Source: Labedella endophytica | GTDB lineage: Bacteria > Actinomycetota > Actinomycetes > Actinomycetales > Microbacteriaceae | Reading direction: 5' to 3' | Assembly (NCBI RefSeq): GCF_003990045.1 | Contig: NZ_RZGZ01000001.1 | Location: 558,001 to 622,000, forward strand | Length of the DNA stretch: 64,000 nt | In this document: piece after piece, positions 35,620 through 43,116 of the stretch | Position numbering within the stretch: the first letter of the stretch is position 1 | Layout: each line of letters starts with the position of its first letter | The notes under the pieces: model-generated | The model's database searches: none | The model's input: only the letters and a program-made list of their open reading frames with translations | What the model was told of the DNA's origin: nothing | Position numbers and translations under genes: made by a program

Positions 35620-36593
35620 CCCCGCACTCCACGCTCACCGAACGCTACGTCGCAGCGGCCGTCCGCAGCCTCCCCGAGAATCAGCGGGACGACGTCGAAC
35701 GCGAACTGCGCGCGTCGATCGAGGACGACATCGACGCCCGCATCGAGTCGGGTGTCTCGTCGGACGCCGCCGAGCGCGACGTGCTCACGGAGCTCGGGGA
35801 TCCGAGCGGGCTCGCCGCACGCTACTCCGAGCGTCCCCTGTACCTCATCGGACCGACGAACTTCCTCGTCTACCGGCGCACCCTCGTCCTCATCGTGTCG
35901 ATGGTCGCGCCCATCGCCTCGATCGCCTCGGGGGCCGCGCACGCGCTCGCCGGGGACGCGATCGGTGAGATCATCGCGTCCGTCGTCGTGACGGCTTTCA
36001 CCTCGGCGATCCAGATCGCGTTCTGGCTCACCCTCGTGTTCGCGGTCCTCGACTGGTCGGGGGCCTCACGCCGCGGTCCCCTCGTGCCGTGGACGGTGGA
36101 GTCGCTCCCCGACGTGCCGGAACGACGAGCCCAGCTCGGGGACACGATCGCATCGCTCGTCTTCCTCGGCCTCGCCGTGGCGTTCGTCTTCTACCAGCAG
36201 TTCCTCCCTGTCGCGTGGAACCGGGAGGGCGCGGTGGACGCGCCACTGCTCGACCCGGCCCTCTGGTCGTCGTGGATCCCGGTCATCCTCGTACTCATGG
36301 TGCTCGAGGCCGTCTCCACGATCGTGAAGTACCGGGCGGGCGGATGGACCTGGCCGCTCGCGATCCTCAACATCGTCCTCGCCTCCGCAGGGGGAGCCGT
36401 CGTCGCGGTCCTCGCGCTCGCCGGATCCCTCTACAACCCCGCGTTCTTCGCCGCATTCCCGTGGGGTACGAGCGCGGGAATCCTGGGCGTCATCGCCGTG
36501 GGCACGGCCGTCCTGTCCATCGTGATCGCACTGTGGGACGCGATCGACGGCGTCGTCCGTACGGCCAGGATGCCTCGGGGATCCCGCGCCTGA
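35616..36593 (+). CDS. HAAS-domain (permease prefix) membrane protein
   Basis: A 325-residue protein. The N-terminal 75 residues are the HAAS/permease-prefix helical domain (ERYVAAAVRSLPENQRDDVE, later AERDVLTELGDPSGLAARYS), a sensor-like segment almost always encoded next to PadR regulators. Then come about seven membrane helices. Translation is coupled to padR by ATGA. Such pairs are thought to sense membrane or ligand state and pass it to PadR, but the mechanism is not established. No ABC transporter follows. Confidence 0.85.
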   Translation: MTPHSTLTERYVAAAVRSLPENQRDDVERELRASIEDDIDARIESGVSSDAAERDVLTELGDPSGLAARYSERPLYLIGPTNFLVYRRTLVLIVSMVAPIASIASGAAHALAGDAIGEIIASVVVTAFTSAIQIAFWLTLVFAVLDWSGASRRGPLVPWTVESLPDVPERRAQLGDTIASLVFLGLAVAFVFYQQFLPVAWNREGAVDAPLLDPALWSSWIPVILVLMVLEAVSTIVKYRAGGWTWPLAILNIVLASAGGAVVAVLALAGSLYNPAFFAAFPWGTSAGILGVIAVGTAVLSIVIALWDAIDGVVRTARMPRGSRA

Positions 36594-36610
36594 GCGCATG
36601 TGCGGGTCTA

Positions 36611-36643
36611 GCGCCTGAGTGCCCTCGGGTGGGTCTCAGGCGC
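36611..36643. terminator. Convergent terminator
   Basis: Inverted repeat GCGCCTGAG (36611-36619) / CTCAGGCGC (36635-36643) between the HAAS gene and the convergent methylcitrate synthase gene; the right arm contains the latter's stop codon (36636-36638). Confidence 0.65.
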
Positions 36644-37772
36644 CGGGAACGTGCCGCTCGTCCGGGCCGTCGTAGAGGGACAGCGGCCGGATGAGGGCGT
36701 TCGAGGCGAGCTGCTCGCGGATGTGAGCCGTCCAGCCCACGACGCGGGCGGCGACGAAGAGCGGGGTGAACGCCTCCGTCGAGAAGCCCATGAGGTGGTA
36801 CGCGGGCCCCGACGGGTAGTCGAGATTCGGCTTGATGTTCTTCCGCTCGCCCATCGCCGACTCGAGCTCCTCGTAGAGCGCCAGCACCTCGGGCCGGTCG
36901 TAGTGGTCGACGAGCCGGACGAGCGCGTCCCGCATGGTGGGAACGCGCGAGTCGCCGTTCTTGTAGACGCGGTGCCCGAAGCCCATGATCTTGCGCTTCT
37001 CGGTGAGAGCCGTGTCTAGCCACGCGGCGGCCCGGCCGTTCGGCGCCTCGTCCATGCCGATCTCGGCGAACGTGTGGAGCACGGCCTCGTTCGCGCCGCC
37101 GTGGAGCTGGCCCTTGAGCGCTCCGACCGCGCCGGTGACGGCCGAGTAGACGTCGGAGAGCGTCGACGTGATCACGCGCGCCGTGAAGGTGGACGCGTTG
37201 AAGGAATGCTCGGCGTACAGCACGAGCGAGACGCGGAACGCGTCCACGACGACGTCGTCGGGCACCTCGCCGAACGTCATCCAGAGGAAGTTGCGGGCGT
37301 AGTCGAGATCGTCGCGCGCCTCCACGAGGTCCTTGCCCTGCCTCCGGCGCTCGTCGTACGCGACGATCGCCGGGATGGCGGCGAAGAGACGGACGGACTT
37401 CTCGAGCGTGCCGTCGGGGGTCCGGTCGTCCGCATCGGGGTCGAGGCCGCCGAGAACACTGACCGCCGTGCGCACGACGTCCATCGGGTGCGCCGTCGTG
37501 GGCAGGAGGTCGATCGCCGCTCGGATCTCCGGAGCGAGTGCGCGCTGCGCCCGTTCGGCCCGCTCGAAGCCGGCGAGTTCCTCGTCGGTCGGCAGCTCGC
37601 CGTGCCACAGCAGCCACGACACGGCCTCGAACGACTGTGTCGCGGCGAGCTCCTGCACCGGGTACCCGCGGTAGAGCAGGGAATTGGTCTCCGGGTTCAC
37701 CTTCGAGACGGCCGTCGTATCGACGACGACGCCGGCGAGGCCCTTGCGGATCTCCTGGTCGGATTCGGACAT
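36636..37772 (-). CDS. prpC: 2-methylcitrate synthase / citrate synthase II
   Basis: A 378-residue citrate-synthase-fold enzyme of the short methylcitrate type, joining propionyl-CoA (or acetyl-CoA) with oxaloacetate. Seen: the N-terminal GLAGVVVDTTAVSKV and LLYRGYPVQELA, catalytic His in LHGGANEAV, IMGFGHRVYKNGDSR with the second His, and the Asp-containing PNLDYPSGPAYHLMGF. The pairing with methylisocitrate lyase 76 bp upstream supports the methylcitrate role. RBS AAGGAG lies six bases before ATG 37772. No prpD is adjacent, so the dehydratase step is encoded elsewhere. Confidence 0.92.
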   Translation of the reverse strand: MSESDQEIRKGLAGVVVDTTAVSKVNPETNSLLYRGYPVQELAATQSFEAVSWLLWHGELPTDEELAGFERAERAQRALAPEIRAAIDLLPTTAHPMDVVRTAVSVLGGLDPDADDRTPDGTLEKSVRLFAAIPAIVAYDERRRQGKDLVEARDDLDYARNFLWMTFGEVPDDVVVDAFRVSLVLYAEHSFNASTFTARVITSTLSDVYSAVTGAVGALKGQLHGGANEAVLHTFAEIGMDEAPNGRAAAWLDTALTEKRKIMGFGHRVYKNGDSRVPTMRDALVRLVDHYDRPEVLALYEELESAMGERKNIKPNLDYPSGPAYHLMGFSTEAFTPLFVAARVVGWTAHIREQLASNALIRPLSLYDGPDERHVPGA

Positions 37773-37848
37773 CGTGTCTCCTTCGTGAGGGTCGTGCGTC
37801 GGGTCGTGCAACGGATCGGGTGGCGCGTGCGCAGGAGCGGCGGAACGC

Positions 37849-38757
37849 TCAGCCGTGGTTGTCGTCGAGCGTGAAGTCGAAGACCCCCGCGTCGAAGCTC
37901 GAATACGACTCGTAGTCGAGCAGGGAGTACAGCTCGGCACGCGTCTGCATGTTCGGTACCTCGGCGGTGAGCGACCCATCCGCCTTGAGGGTGTCGAGGG
38001 CGCGCATCGCGGCACCCATCGCAAGCCGGAGGAGCGAGACGGGATAGATCACGAGGTTCACGCCGACGTCGCGCAACTGCGCCGTCGTGAAGAGCTCGCT
38101 CTTGCCGAACTCGGTCATGTTCGCGAGGACCGGCACGTCGACGGCGGCACGGATCGCTTCGAACTCGGACAGGTCGCGCATCGCCTCGGGGAAGATCGCG
38201 TCGGCACCGGCATCGACGAACTCCTTGGCACGATCGACGGCGGACGGGAGCCCCTCGATGGCGCGCACGTCGGTCCGTGCCATGATCAGGAGGTTCTCGT
38301 CCCGCCGAGCGTCGGCGGCGGCGCGGATGCGCTTGGTGGCCGTCCCGCGGTCGACGACGGCCTTGCCGTCGAGGTGCCCGCAGCGCTTGGGGTTCACCTG
38401 GTCCTCGATGTGGAGGCCGGCGACGCCGGCGTCCTCGAGGGTCTGCACCGTGCGGGCGACGTTCATCGGTTCGCCGAAACCCGTGTCGGCGTCGACGAGC
38501 ACGGGGAGATCGGTCATGCGGGCGATCTGCCCGGCGCGCCCGGCGACCTCGGTGAGCGTCGTCAGCCCGATGTCGGGGAGCCCCAGTTCGGCGGAGAGGA
38601 CCGCGCCGGACACGTAGACGCCGTCGAAACCCTTCTGCTCGATGAGCTTCGCCGACAGGGGCGTGAAGGCGCCGGGGAGCTGCAGCAGGTCCCCGCTCGC
38701 GAGTCGCTCGCGGAACAGCCGGCGCTTGTCCGCCGGGGTCATCGTGGCGTAGAGCAT
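37849..38757 (-). CDS. prpB: Methylisocitrate lyase
   Basis: A 302-residue PEP-mutase/isocitrate-lyase family enzyme that splits 2-methylisocitrate into pyruvate and succinate. Seen: LQLPGAFTPLSAKLIEQKGF, GVYVSGAVLSAELGLPDIGL, the metal-site VDADTGFGEP, HIEDQVNPKRCGHLDGK with the catalytic KRCGH loop, and MTEFGKSELFT. All key residues are present. It is transcribed ahead of prpC, and together they handle propionyl-CoA from odd-chain fats or amino acids. ATG 38757 is used; an in-frame ATG at 38742 is possible. Confidence 0.94.
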   Translation of the reverse strand: MLYATMTPADKRRLFRERLASGDLLQLPGAFTPLSAKLIEQKGFDGVYVSGAVLSAELGLPDIGLTTLTEVAGRAGQIARMTDLPVLVDADTGFGEPMNVARTVQTLEDAGVAGLHIEDQVNPKRCGHLDGKAVVDRGTATKRIRAAADARRDENLLIMARTDVRAIEGLPSAVDRAKEFVDAGADAIFPEAMRDLSEFEAIRAAVDVPVLANMTEFGKSELFTTAQLRDVGVNLVIYPVSLLRLAMGAAMRALDTLKADGSLTAEVPNMQTRAELYSLLDYESYSSFDAGVFDFTLDDNHG

Positions 38758-38801
38758 CGTTGCCACCCTTTCATCCGTGAACCGGCCGGTTCGTCCCCAG
38801 C

Positions 38802-39956
38802 CTACGGAACCTCGACCCGGGACGGGGAGTCGGGGACGGACGGATGCGGTCCCCGCGCATCGATCAGCTCGGTTCCGGCGAGCACCCCGGACAGCCCTCG
38901 CCGCCCGCGGGTGACGGGAACCGATACGACGGCGGCGATGACGAGACCGGTGGCCGCGAGTTGCACGGCGAGGAGCACGAGCGACCAGGCGACATCGGCG
39001 ACGGCTCCCGAGCCGACGGCGACGGACACCGTGTACGCGCCGCCCGACGAGAGGGCGCGCACGAGCCGCCGCCCGAGCGGCACGTGCGCCACGCCGGCAC
39101 GCACCGGCTCGAGCCAGACGATGCGCTGACCGATCGACGCACCCGAGCCGACGAGCGCCGGAAGGAGGAAGACGAGCAGCCCGGCCGCCACGGCCGCCAC
39201 CACACTCTCGAGGGGAGTGGCTGCCGCGTCGTCGCCCGACAGCAGGCGGATCGACGAGATCGCCATGGCGATCGTCGTCGAGACGGCGCTGAACGCGAGG
39301 AGGTCGACGATCATGCCGGCCCATCGCCGCCACACCGTCACGGGTCGCGCTTCGAGCCGGCCGGAGCGCAGCTCGCTCGAGCGCGGCATCCACCAGAGCA
39401 CCGCGGGAGCGATGAGGGCGCCGACGAGGGCTCCCGACGTGTTCGCGATGAGATCGTCCACGTCCGAGACGCGGTAGGCGCACGAGTAGAGCCCCCAGAT
39501 CCCGGTGTACTGCGTCGCCTCGATCACGAACGACGTCGCGAGGCCCAGGAGGGTCGCCGACGCGATGCCGAACGTGAAGTACCGCCGCGCGATGACGCCG
39601 AGCGGGACGAAGAGCAGCACGTTGAAGGCGAACTGCAGGGTCGCGCGGCCCGTGAGCAGCGCGCTCGTCCCGTGATCGCGCACGTCCGTCGCGATGTCGT
39701 CGACGACGGCGAATGGGGACAACTGGGCGGGGATCCCGCCGGAGAGGCACGCCGCGCGGCTGTCCGGCAGGGGGAGGAACGTGTAGGCGAGGAGCGCGAC
39801 GGCGTAGATGCTCAGCGCTGCGGCGCCCACCAGCCGTCCGACGCTGACGCGACCGTAGCGGCGGTACTGCAGGATCAGGATCGGCACGAACACCGCGACG
39901 AAGACGCCCCCTCCGCCGAAGACACCGATGATCGCCTGCCGCCCCCATTCGCTCAT
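38802..39956 (-). CDS. VanZ-RDD fusion membrane protein
   Basis: A 384-residue membrane protein with two family domains. Residues about 1-180 form a VanZ-like domain: four or five helices with FAFNVLLFVPLGV and the acidic DVDDLIANTSGALVGALI. Residues about 200-350 form an RDD domain: RRWAGMIVDLLAFSAVS, with the Arg and Asp in the first helix, and IGQRIVWLEPV further on. Neither domain has a clear biochemical role; VanZ confers low-level teicoplanin resistance in some bacteria. ATG 39956 is chosen as the start of the membrane domain. The gap to the next gene (39957-40082) shows nothing. Confidence 0.8.
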   Translation of the reverse strand: MSEWGRQAIIGVFGGGGVFVAVFVPILILQYRRYGRVSVGRLVGAAALSIYAVALLAYTFLPLPDSRAACLSGGIPAQLSPFAVVDDIATDVRDHGTSALLTGRATLQFAFNVLLFVPLGVIARRYFTFGIASATLLGLATSFVIEATQYTGIWGLYSCAYRVSDVDDLIANTSGALVGALIAPAVLWWMPRSSELRSGRLEARPVTVWRRWAGMIVDLLAFSAVSTTIAMAISSIRLLSGDDAAATPLESVVAAVAAGLLVFLLPALVGSGASIGQRIVWLEPVRAGVAHVPLGRRLVRALSSGGAYTVSVAVGSGAVADVAWSLVLLAVQLAATGLVIAAVVSVPVTRGRRGLSGVLAGTELIDARGPHPSVPDSPSRVEVP

Positions 39957-40082
39957 GGGTTCAGCCTGACAGAACCGGCGTTCGGCCTCGTCGACCGCCC
40001 GATCGATCTGCACCGCGGCGACGTCCACCCTCCGATCGACGGAATCCGCACAGGGGATGAGGCCGGGTCGGGGCGAGGCCGG

Positions 40083-40958
40083 TCACGGAATCAGTCCGCG
40101 TCGCCGGGCCTCCGAGACGGCCCGGAGCCGGGTCGGCGCGTCGAGCTTCGTCATCGCCGAGGCGAGGTAGCTCTTCACCGTGGACTCCTTGAGACCGAGC
40201 CGCGCGGCGACGTCGGCGTTCGTGAGGCCGACGGCCGTCTGCACCAGGACGTCGCGCTCGCGGGGGGAGAGGCTGACGTCGTCCGGCGAATTCCCCTCCT
40301 CTTCGGGGATCGGGATACCGCCGAGGGTCGCGAGCCGCCTCTCGACGGACGCGAGCCGCGCTCGGAGGTCGGGGTCCCCGACGGTGCCCGTGATGCTCCG
40401 GAGTTCCGCGTATGCGACGCGCGCGCCCTCGAGGGACGAGGACCACGACGTGGGGGTCGGCGGCTGCACGGGCATCGCGTCGAGCGCGCGGGCGGCGTGA
40501 TCCCGCGCGCGGGCCGCGGCGAGGTCGCGCGCGATCCGCGAGGCGACTCCCAGGGCCGAGGCGGCGAAACGGTCGCCCACCGTCCCTGGCACCCGGGAGC
40601 CCCCGTAGATCATCCCGAGGGTCTCACCGGCCACGACGACGGGCACCGCGAGGAGCGCCGCGATCCCCTCCCCGAGGATGTGGCGATCGTAGTCGTGGGT
40701 GATCCGCTCGGAGGAGCCGTAGTCGCTCGTGGCGTGGGGTCGACCATCGATGAGGGACTGCCCGCCGAGGCCGAGCCGCGGCGAGACGGTGAGGCCGTCG
40801 AGCGCGTTCGTCCGGGCCCCGGCGACGCTCGTGACGGGCACGATGCCGCCGACGGTCGCGCCCCCGAAGGCGACGGGGATCCCGGTCATCCGGGCGAGGT
40901 CCGCAATGGCGGCCTCGATGACGGTCGAAGCGTCCGGCTCCAGTGCCGACGTTCTCAT
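40083..40958 (-). CDS. GAF-LuxR transcriptional regulator
   Basis: A 291-residue regulator. The first 155 residues form a GAF-like sensor (VIEAAIADLARMTGIPVAFG, later ILGEGIAALLAVPVVVAGET), as in RamB/RamA-type acetate regulators of actinobacteria. The C-terminus is a LuxR helix-turn-helix: LSPRERDVLVQTAVGLTNAD and VAARLGLKESTVKSYLASAM. It is divergent from DUF485-ActP, 115 bp away, so it most likely controls acetate uptake (inference). ATG 40958 is chosen; the frame continues upstream without family similarity. Confidence 0.88.
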   Translation of the reverse strand: MRTSALEPDASTVIEAAIADLARMTGIPVAFGGATVGGIVPVTSVAGARTNALDGLTVSPRLGLGGQSLIDGRPHATSDYGSSERITHDYDRHILGEGIAALLAVPVVVAGETLGMIYGGSRVPGTVGDRFAASALGVASRIARDLAAARARDHAARALDAMPVQPPTPTSWSSSLEGARVAYAELRSITGTVGDPDLRARLASVERRLATLGGIPIPEEEGNSPDDVSLSPRERDVLVQTAVGLTNADVAARLGLKESTVKSYLASAMTKLDAPTRLRAVSEARRRGLIP

Positions 40959-41073
40959 GTGGTCGTTACCGCCTTTCGGGGGTAGTCGATGCGCCCGTCG
41001 GGTTCGTAGCGTGAACCCTACCACCGGCCACACGTCAACGGACGGCGCGGCAAATCGTTTCAAAGGAGAGATG

Positions 41074-41430
41074 ATGACCCCGATCGATGCAGGGCGAGGA
41101 CGAGACGGCCACGACGCCGTCGACTACCTCGCCGTCGAGGATTCCCCCGACTTCCGGGCACTGAAGTCGCGCCATCGGCGCTTCGTCCTGCCCGTCGCGG
41201 GGCTCGCCTTCCTCTGGTTCCTGGCCTACGTGCTCCTCGCGACGTACGCGTCCGACTTCATGGCGACCCCCGTCTTCGGTCGGATCAACATCGGGCTGAT
41301 CCTGGGCCTCGCGCAGTTCGTGACGACCTTCGCGATCACGATGACCTACGTGTCGTACGCGAACCGCCGGCTCGACCCGCTCGCGGAGAAGCTCCGCGTG
41401 GAGCTCGCCGAGACGGAGGCCGCACGGTGA
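41074..41430 (+). CDS. DUF485 membrane protein (ActP partner)
   Basis: A 118-residue protein with two membrane helices: VLPVAGLAFLWFLAYVLLAT and a second around INIGLILGLAQFVTTFAITM, matching DUF485, a small subunit that accompanies ActP-like acetate symporters. ATG 41074 has AAGGAG at a 5-base spacing; ATG 41071 is also possible. The stop overlaps the GTG of the next gene (GTGA), so the two are translated together. Confidence 0.9.
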   Translation: MTPIDAGRGRDGHDAVDYLAVEDSPDFRALKSRHRRFVLPVAGLAFLWFLAYVLLATYASDFMATPVFGRINIGLILGLAQFVTTFAITMTYVSYANRRLDPLAEKLRVELAETEAAR

Positions 41431-43013
41431 ACGTCGAAGAGCTCAACAACCCGGTCCTCAACATCTCGATCTTCGTCCTGTTCGTCGGAGTCACCCTCTT
41501 CGTCGTGATCCGGGCGAGCCGGAACAACAAGACGGCGTCGGACTACTACGCGGCCGGCCGCTCCTTCACCGGGCCGCAGAACGGCGCGGCGATCGCCGGC
41601 GACTACCTGTCGGCGGCGTCCTTCCTCGGCATCGTCGGCGCGATCGCGGTCAACGGCTACGACGGCTTCCTCTACTCCATCGGCTTCCTCGTCGCGTGGA
41701 TCATCGCCCTGCTGCTCGTCGCGGAGCTCATGCGGAACACCGGGAAGTTCACGATGGCGGACGTCCTGTCGTTCCGTCTGCGTCAGCGGCCCGTGCGACT
41801 CGCCGCGGCGATCACGACACTCGCCGTCACGTTCTTCTACCTGCTCGCGCAGATGGCCGGGGCCGGCGGACTCGTGGCGCTCCTCCTCGGCATCAACGAC
41901 AGCATAGGGACGTCCGTGGTCGTCACCGTCGTCGGCGCGATCATGATCGTCTACGTCCTCGTCGGCGGAATGAAGGGCACGACCTGGGTGCAGATCATCA
42001 AGGCTGTCCTCCTCATCGCGGGAGCCGGCGTCATGACGATCTGGGTGCTCGCGCTCAACGGTTTCGACCTGTCGGCGCTCCTCGACAAGGCGGTCCAGGC
42101 GGCCGGCACAGACGAGATCCTCGCCCCGGGCAAGCAGTACGGCGCGAACCCGCTGAACTTCGTCTCGCTCGGGCTCGCCCTGATCCTCGGTACCGCCGGA
42201 CTCCCGCACGTTCTCATGCGGTTCTACACGGTCCCGACCGCGAAGGAGGCGCGTCGCTCCGTCGTCTGGGCGATCTGGCTCATCGGCATCTTCTACCTCT
42301 TCACGCTCGTCCTCGGCTACGGGGCGGTCGCGCTCGTCGGGAGCGAGACGATCCTCGCCTCCGCCGGCGGTGTGAACTCGGCGGCTCCGCTCCTCGCGCT
42401 GCAGCTCGGAGGACCGATCCTCCTCGGCATCATCTCGGCCGTCGCGTTCGCGACGATCCTCGCCGTCGTCGCCGGCCTGACGATCACCGCCGCCGCGTCG
42501 TTCGCCCACGACATCTACGCGAACGTCGTGAAGCGCGGCAACGCTGATCCGGAGATGGAGGTCAAGGTCGGTCGGCGCACGGTCGTCGTGATCGGGGCCG
42601 TCGCGATCCTCGGGGGCATCGCCGTGCAGGGACAGAACGTGGCCTTCCTCGTGGCGCTCGCGTTCGCCGTGGCGGCGAGTGCAAACCTGCCGACGATCAT
42701 CTACTCGCTGTTCTGGCGACGGTTCACCACGCGAGGAGCCGTGTTCAGCATGTACGGGGGACTCGGGAGCGCGCTCGTACTGATCGTGTTCTCACCGGTG
42801 TTCTCCGGTACGGAGACCTCCGTGTTCAAGGGAGTCGACTTCTCCTGGTTCCCGCTCGACAACCCGGGCATCGTGTCGATCCCCCTCGGATTCCTCCTCG
42901 GTTTCGTCGGGTCCCTCATCCCGCAGAAGGCGCCGGAGGATCGGCGGCTCGCGGCCGAGATGGATGTGCGGTCCCTCACCGGTCACGGCGCGGAGAAGGC
43001 GACCGAGCACTGA
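41427..43013 (+). CDS. actP: Acetate/monocarboxylate:cation symporter (ActP-like, SSS family)
   Basis: A 528-residue sodium:solute symporter with 13 predicted membrane helices. Seen: SDYYAAGRSFTGPQNGAAIA with GDYLSAASFLGIVGAIAVNG, the SSS sodium/substrate signature, and GTAGLPHVLMRFYTVPTAKE, typical of acetate permeases. It imports acetate or related short acids. It follows a DUF485 gene with 4-nt overlap and GTG start, and the divergent GAF-LuxR regulator fits acetate control. Together with prpBC this stretch deals with short-chain acids. The substrate is inferred from family. Confidence 0.9.
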   Translation: MNVEELNNPVLNISIFVLFVGVTLFVVIRASRNNKTASDYYAAGRSFTGPQNGAAIAGDYLSAASFLGIVGAIAVNGYDGFLYSIGFLVAWIIALLLVAELMRNTGKFTMADVLSFRLRQRPVRLAAAITTLAVTFFYLLAQMAGAGGLVALLLGINDSIGTSVVVTVVGAIMIVYVLVGGMKGTTWVQIIKAVLLIAGAGVMTIWVLALNGFDLSALLDKAVQAAGTDEILAPGKQYGANPLNFVSLGLALILGTAGLPHVLMRFYTVPTAKEARRSVVWAIWLIGIFYLFTLVLGYGAVALVGSETILASAGGVNSAAPLLALQLGGPILLGIISAVAFATILAVVAGLTITAAASFAHDIYANVVKRGNADPEMEVKVGRRTVVVIGAVAILGGIAVQGQNVAFLVALAFAVAASANLPTIIYSLFWRRFTTRGAVFSMYGGLGSALVLIVFSPVFSGTETSVFKGVDFSWFPLDNPGIVSIPLGFLLGFVGSLIPQKAPEDRRLAAEMDVRSLTGHGAEKATEH

Positions 43014-43071
43014 TCGCGACCCCGCGGCGGCCCTGGATTCCGGGGGCCGCGGCGGGGAGGGCCACCCGATC

Positions 43072-43102
43072 GAGGACCCGGCGCGGGATGCGCCGGGTCC
43101 TC
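43072..43102. terminator. Convergent terminator after actP
   Basis: Inverted repeat GAGGACCCGGCGC (43072-43084) / GCGCCGGGTCCTC (43090-43102), perfect 13-bp stem with GGGAT loop, between actP and the convergent sbcC. Confidence 0.75.
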
Positions 43103-43116
43103 CGTCGCTCTCCGCG

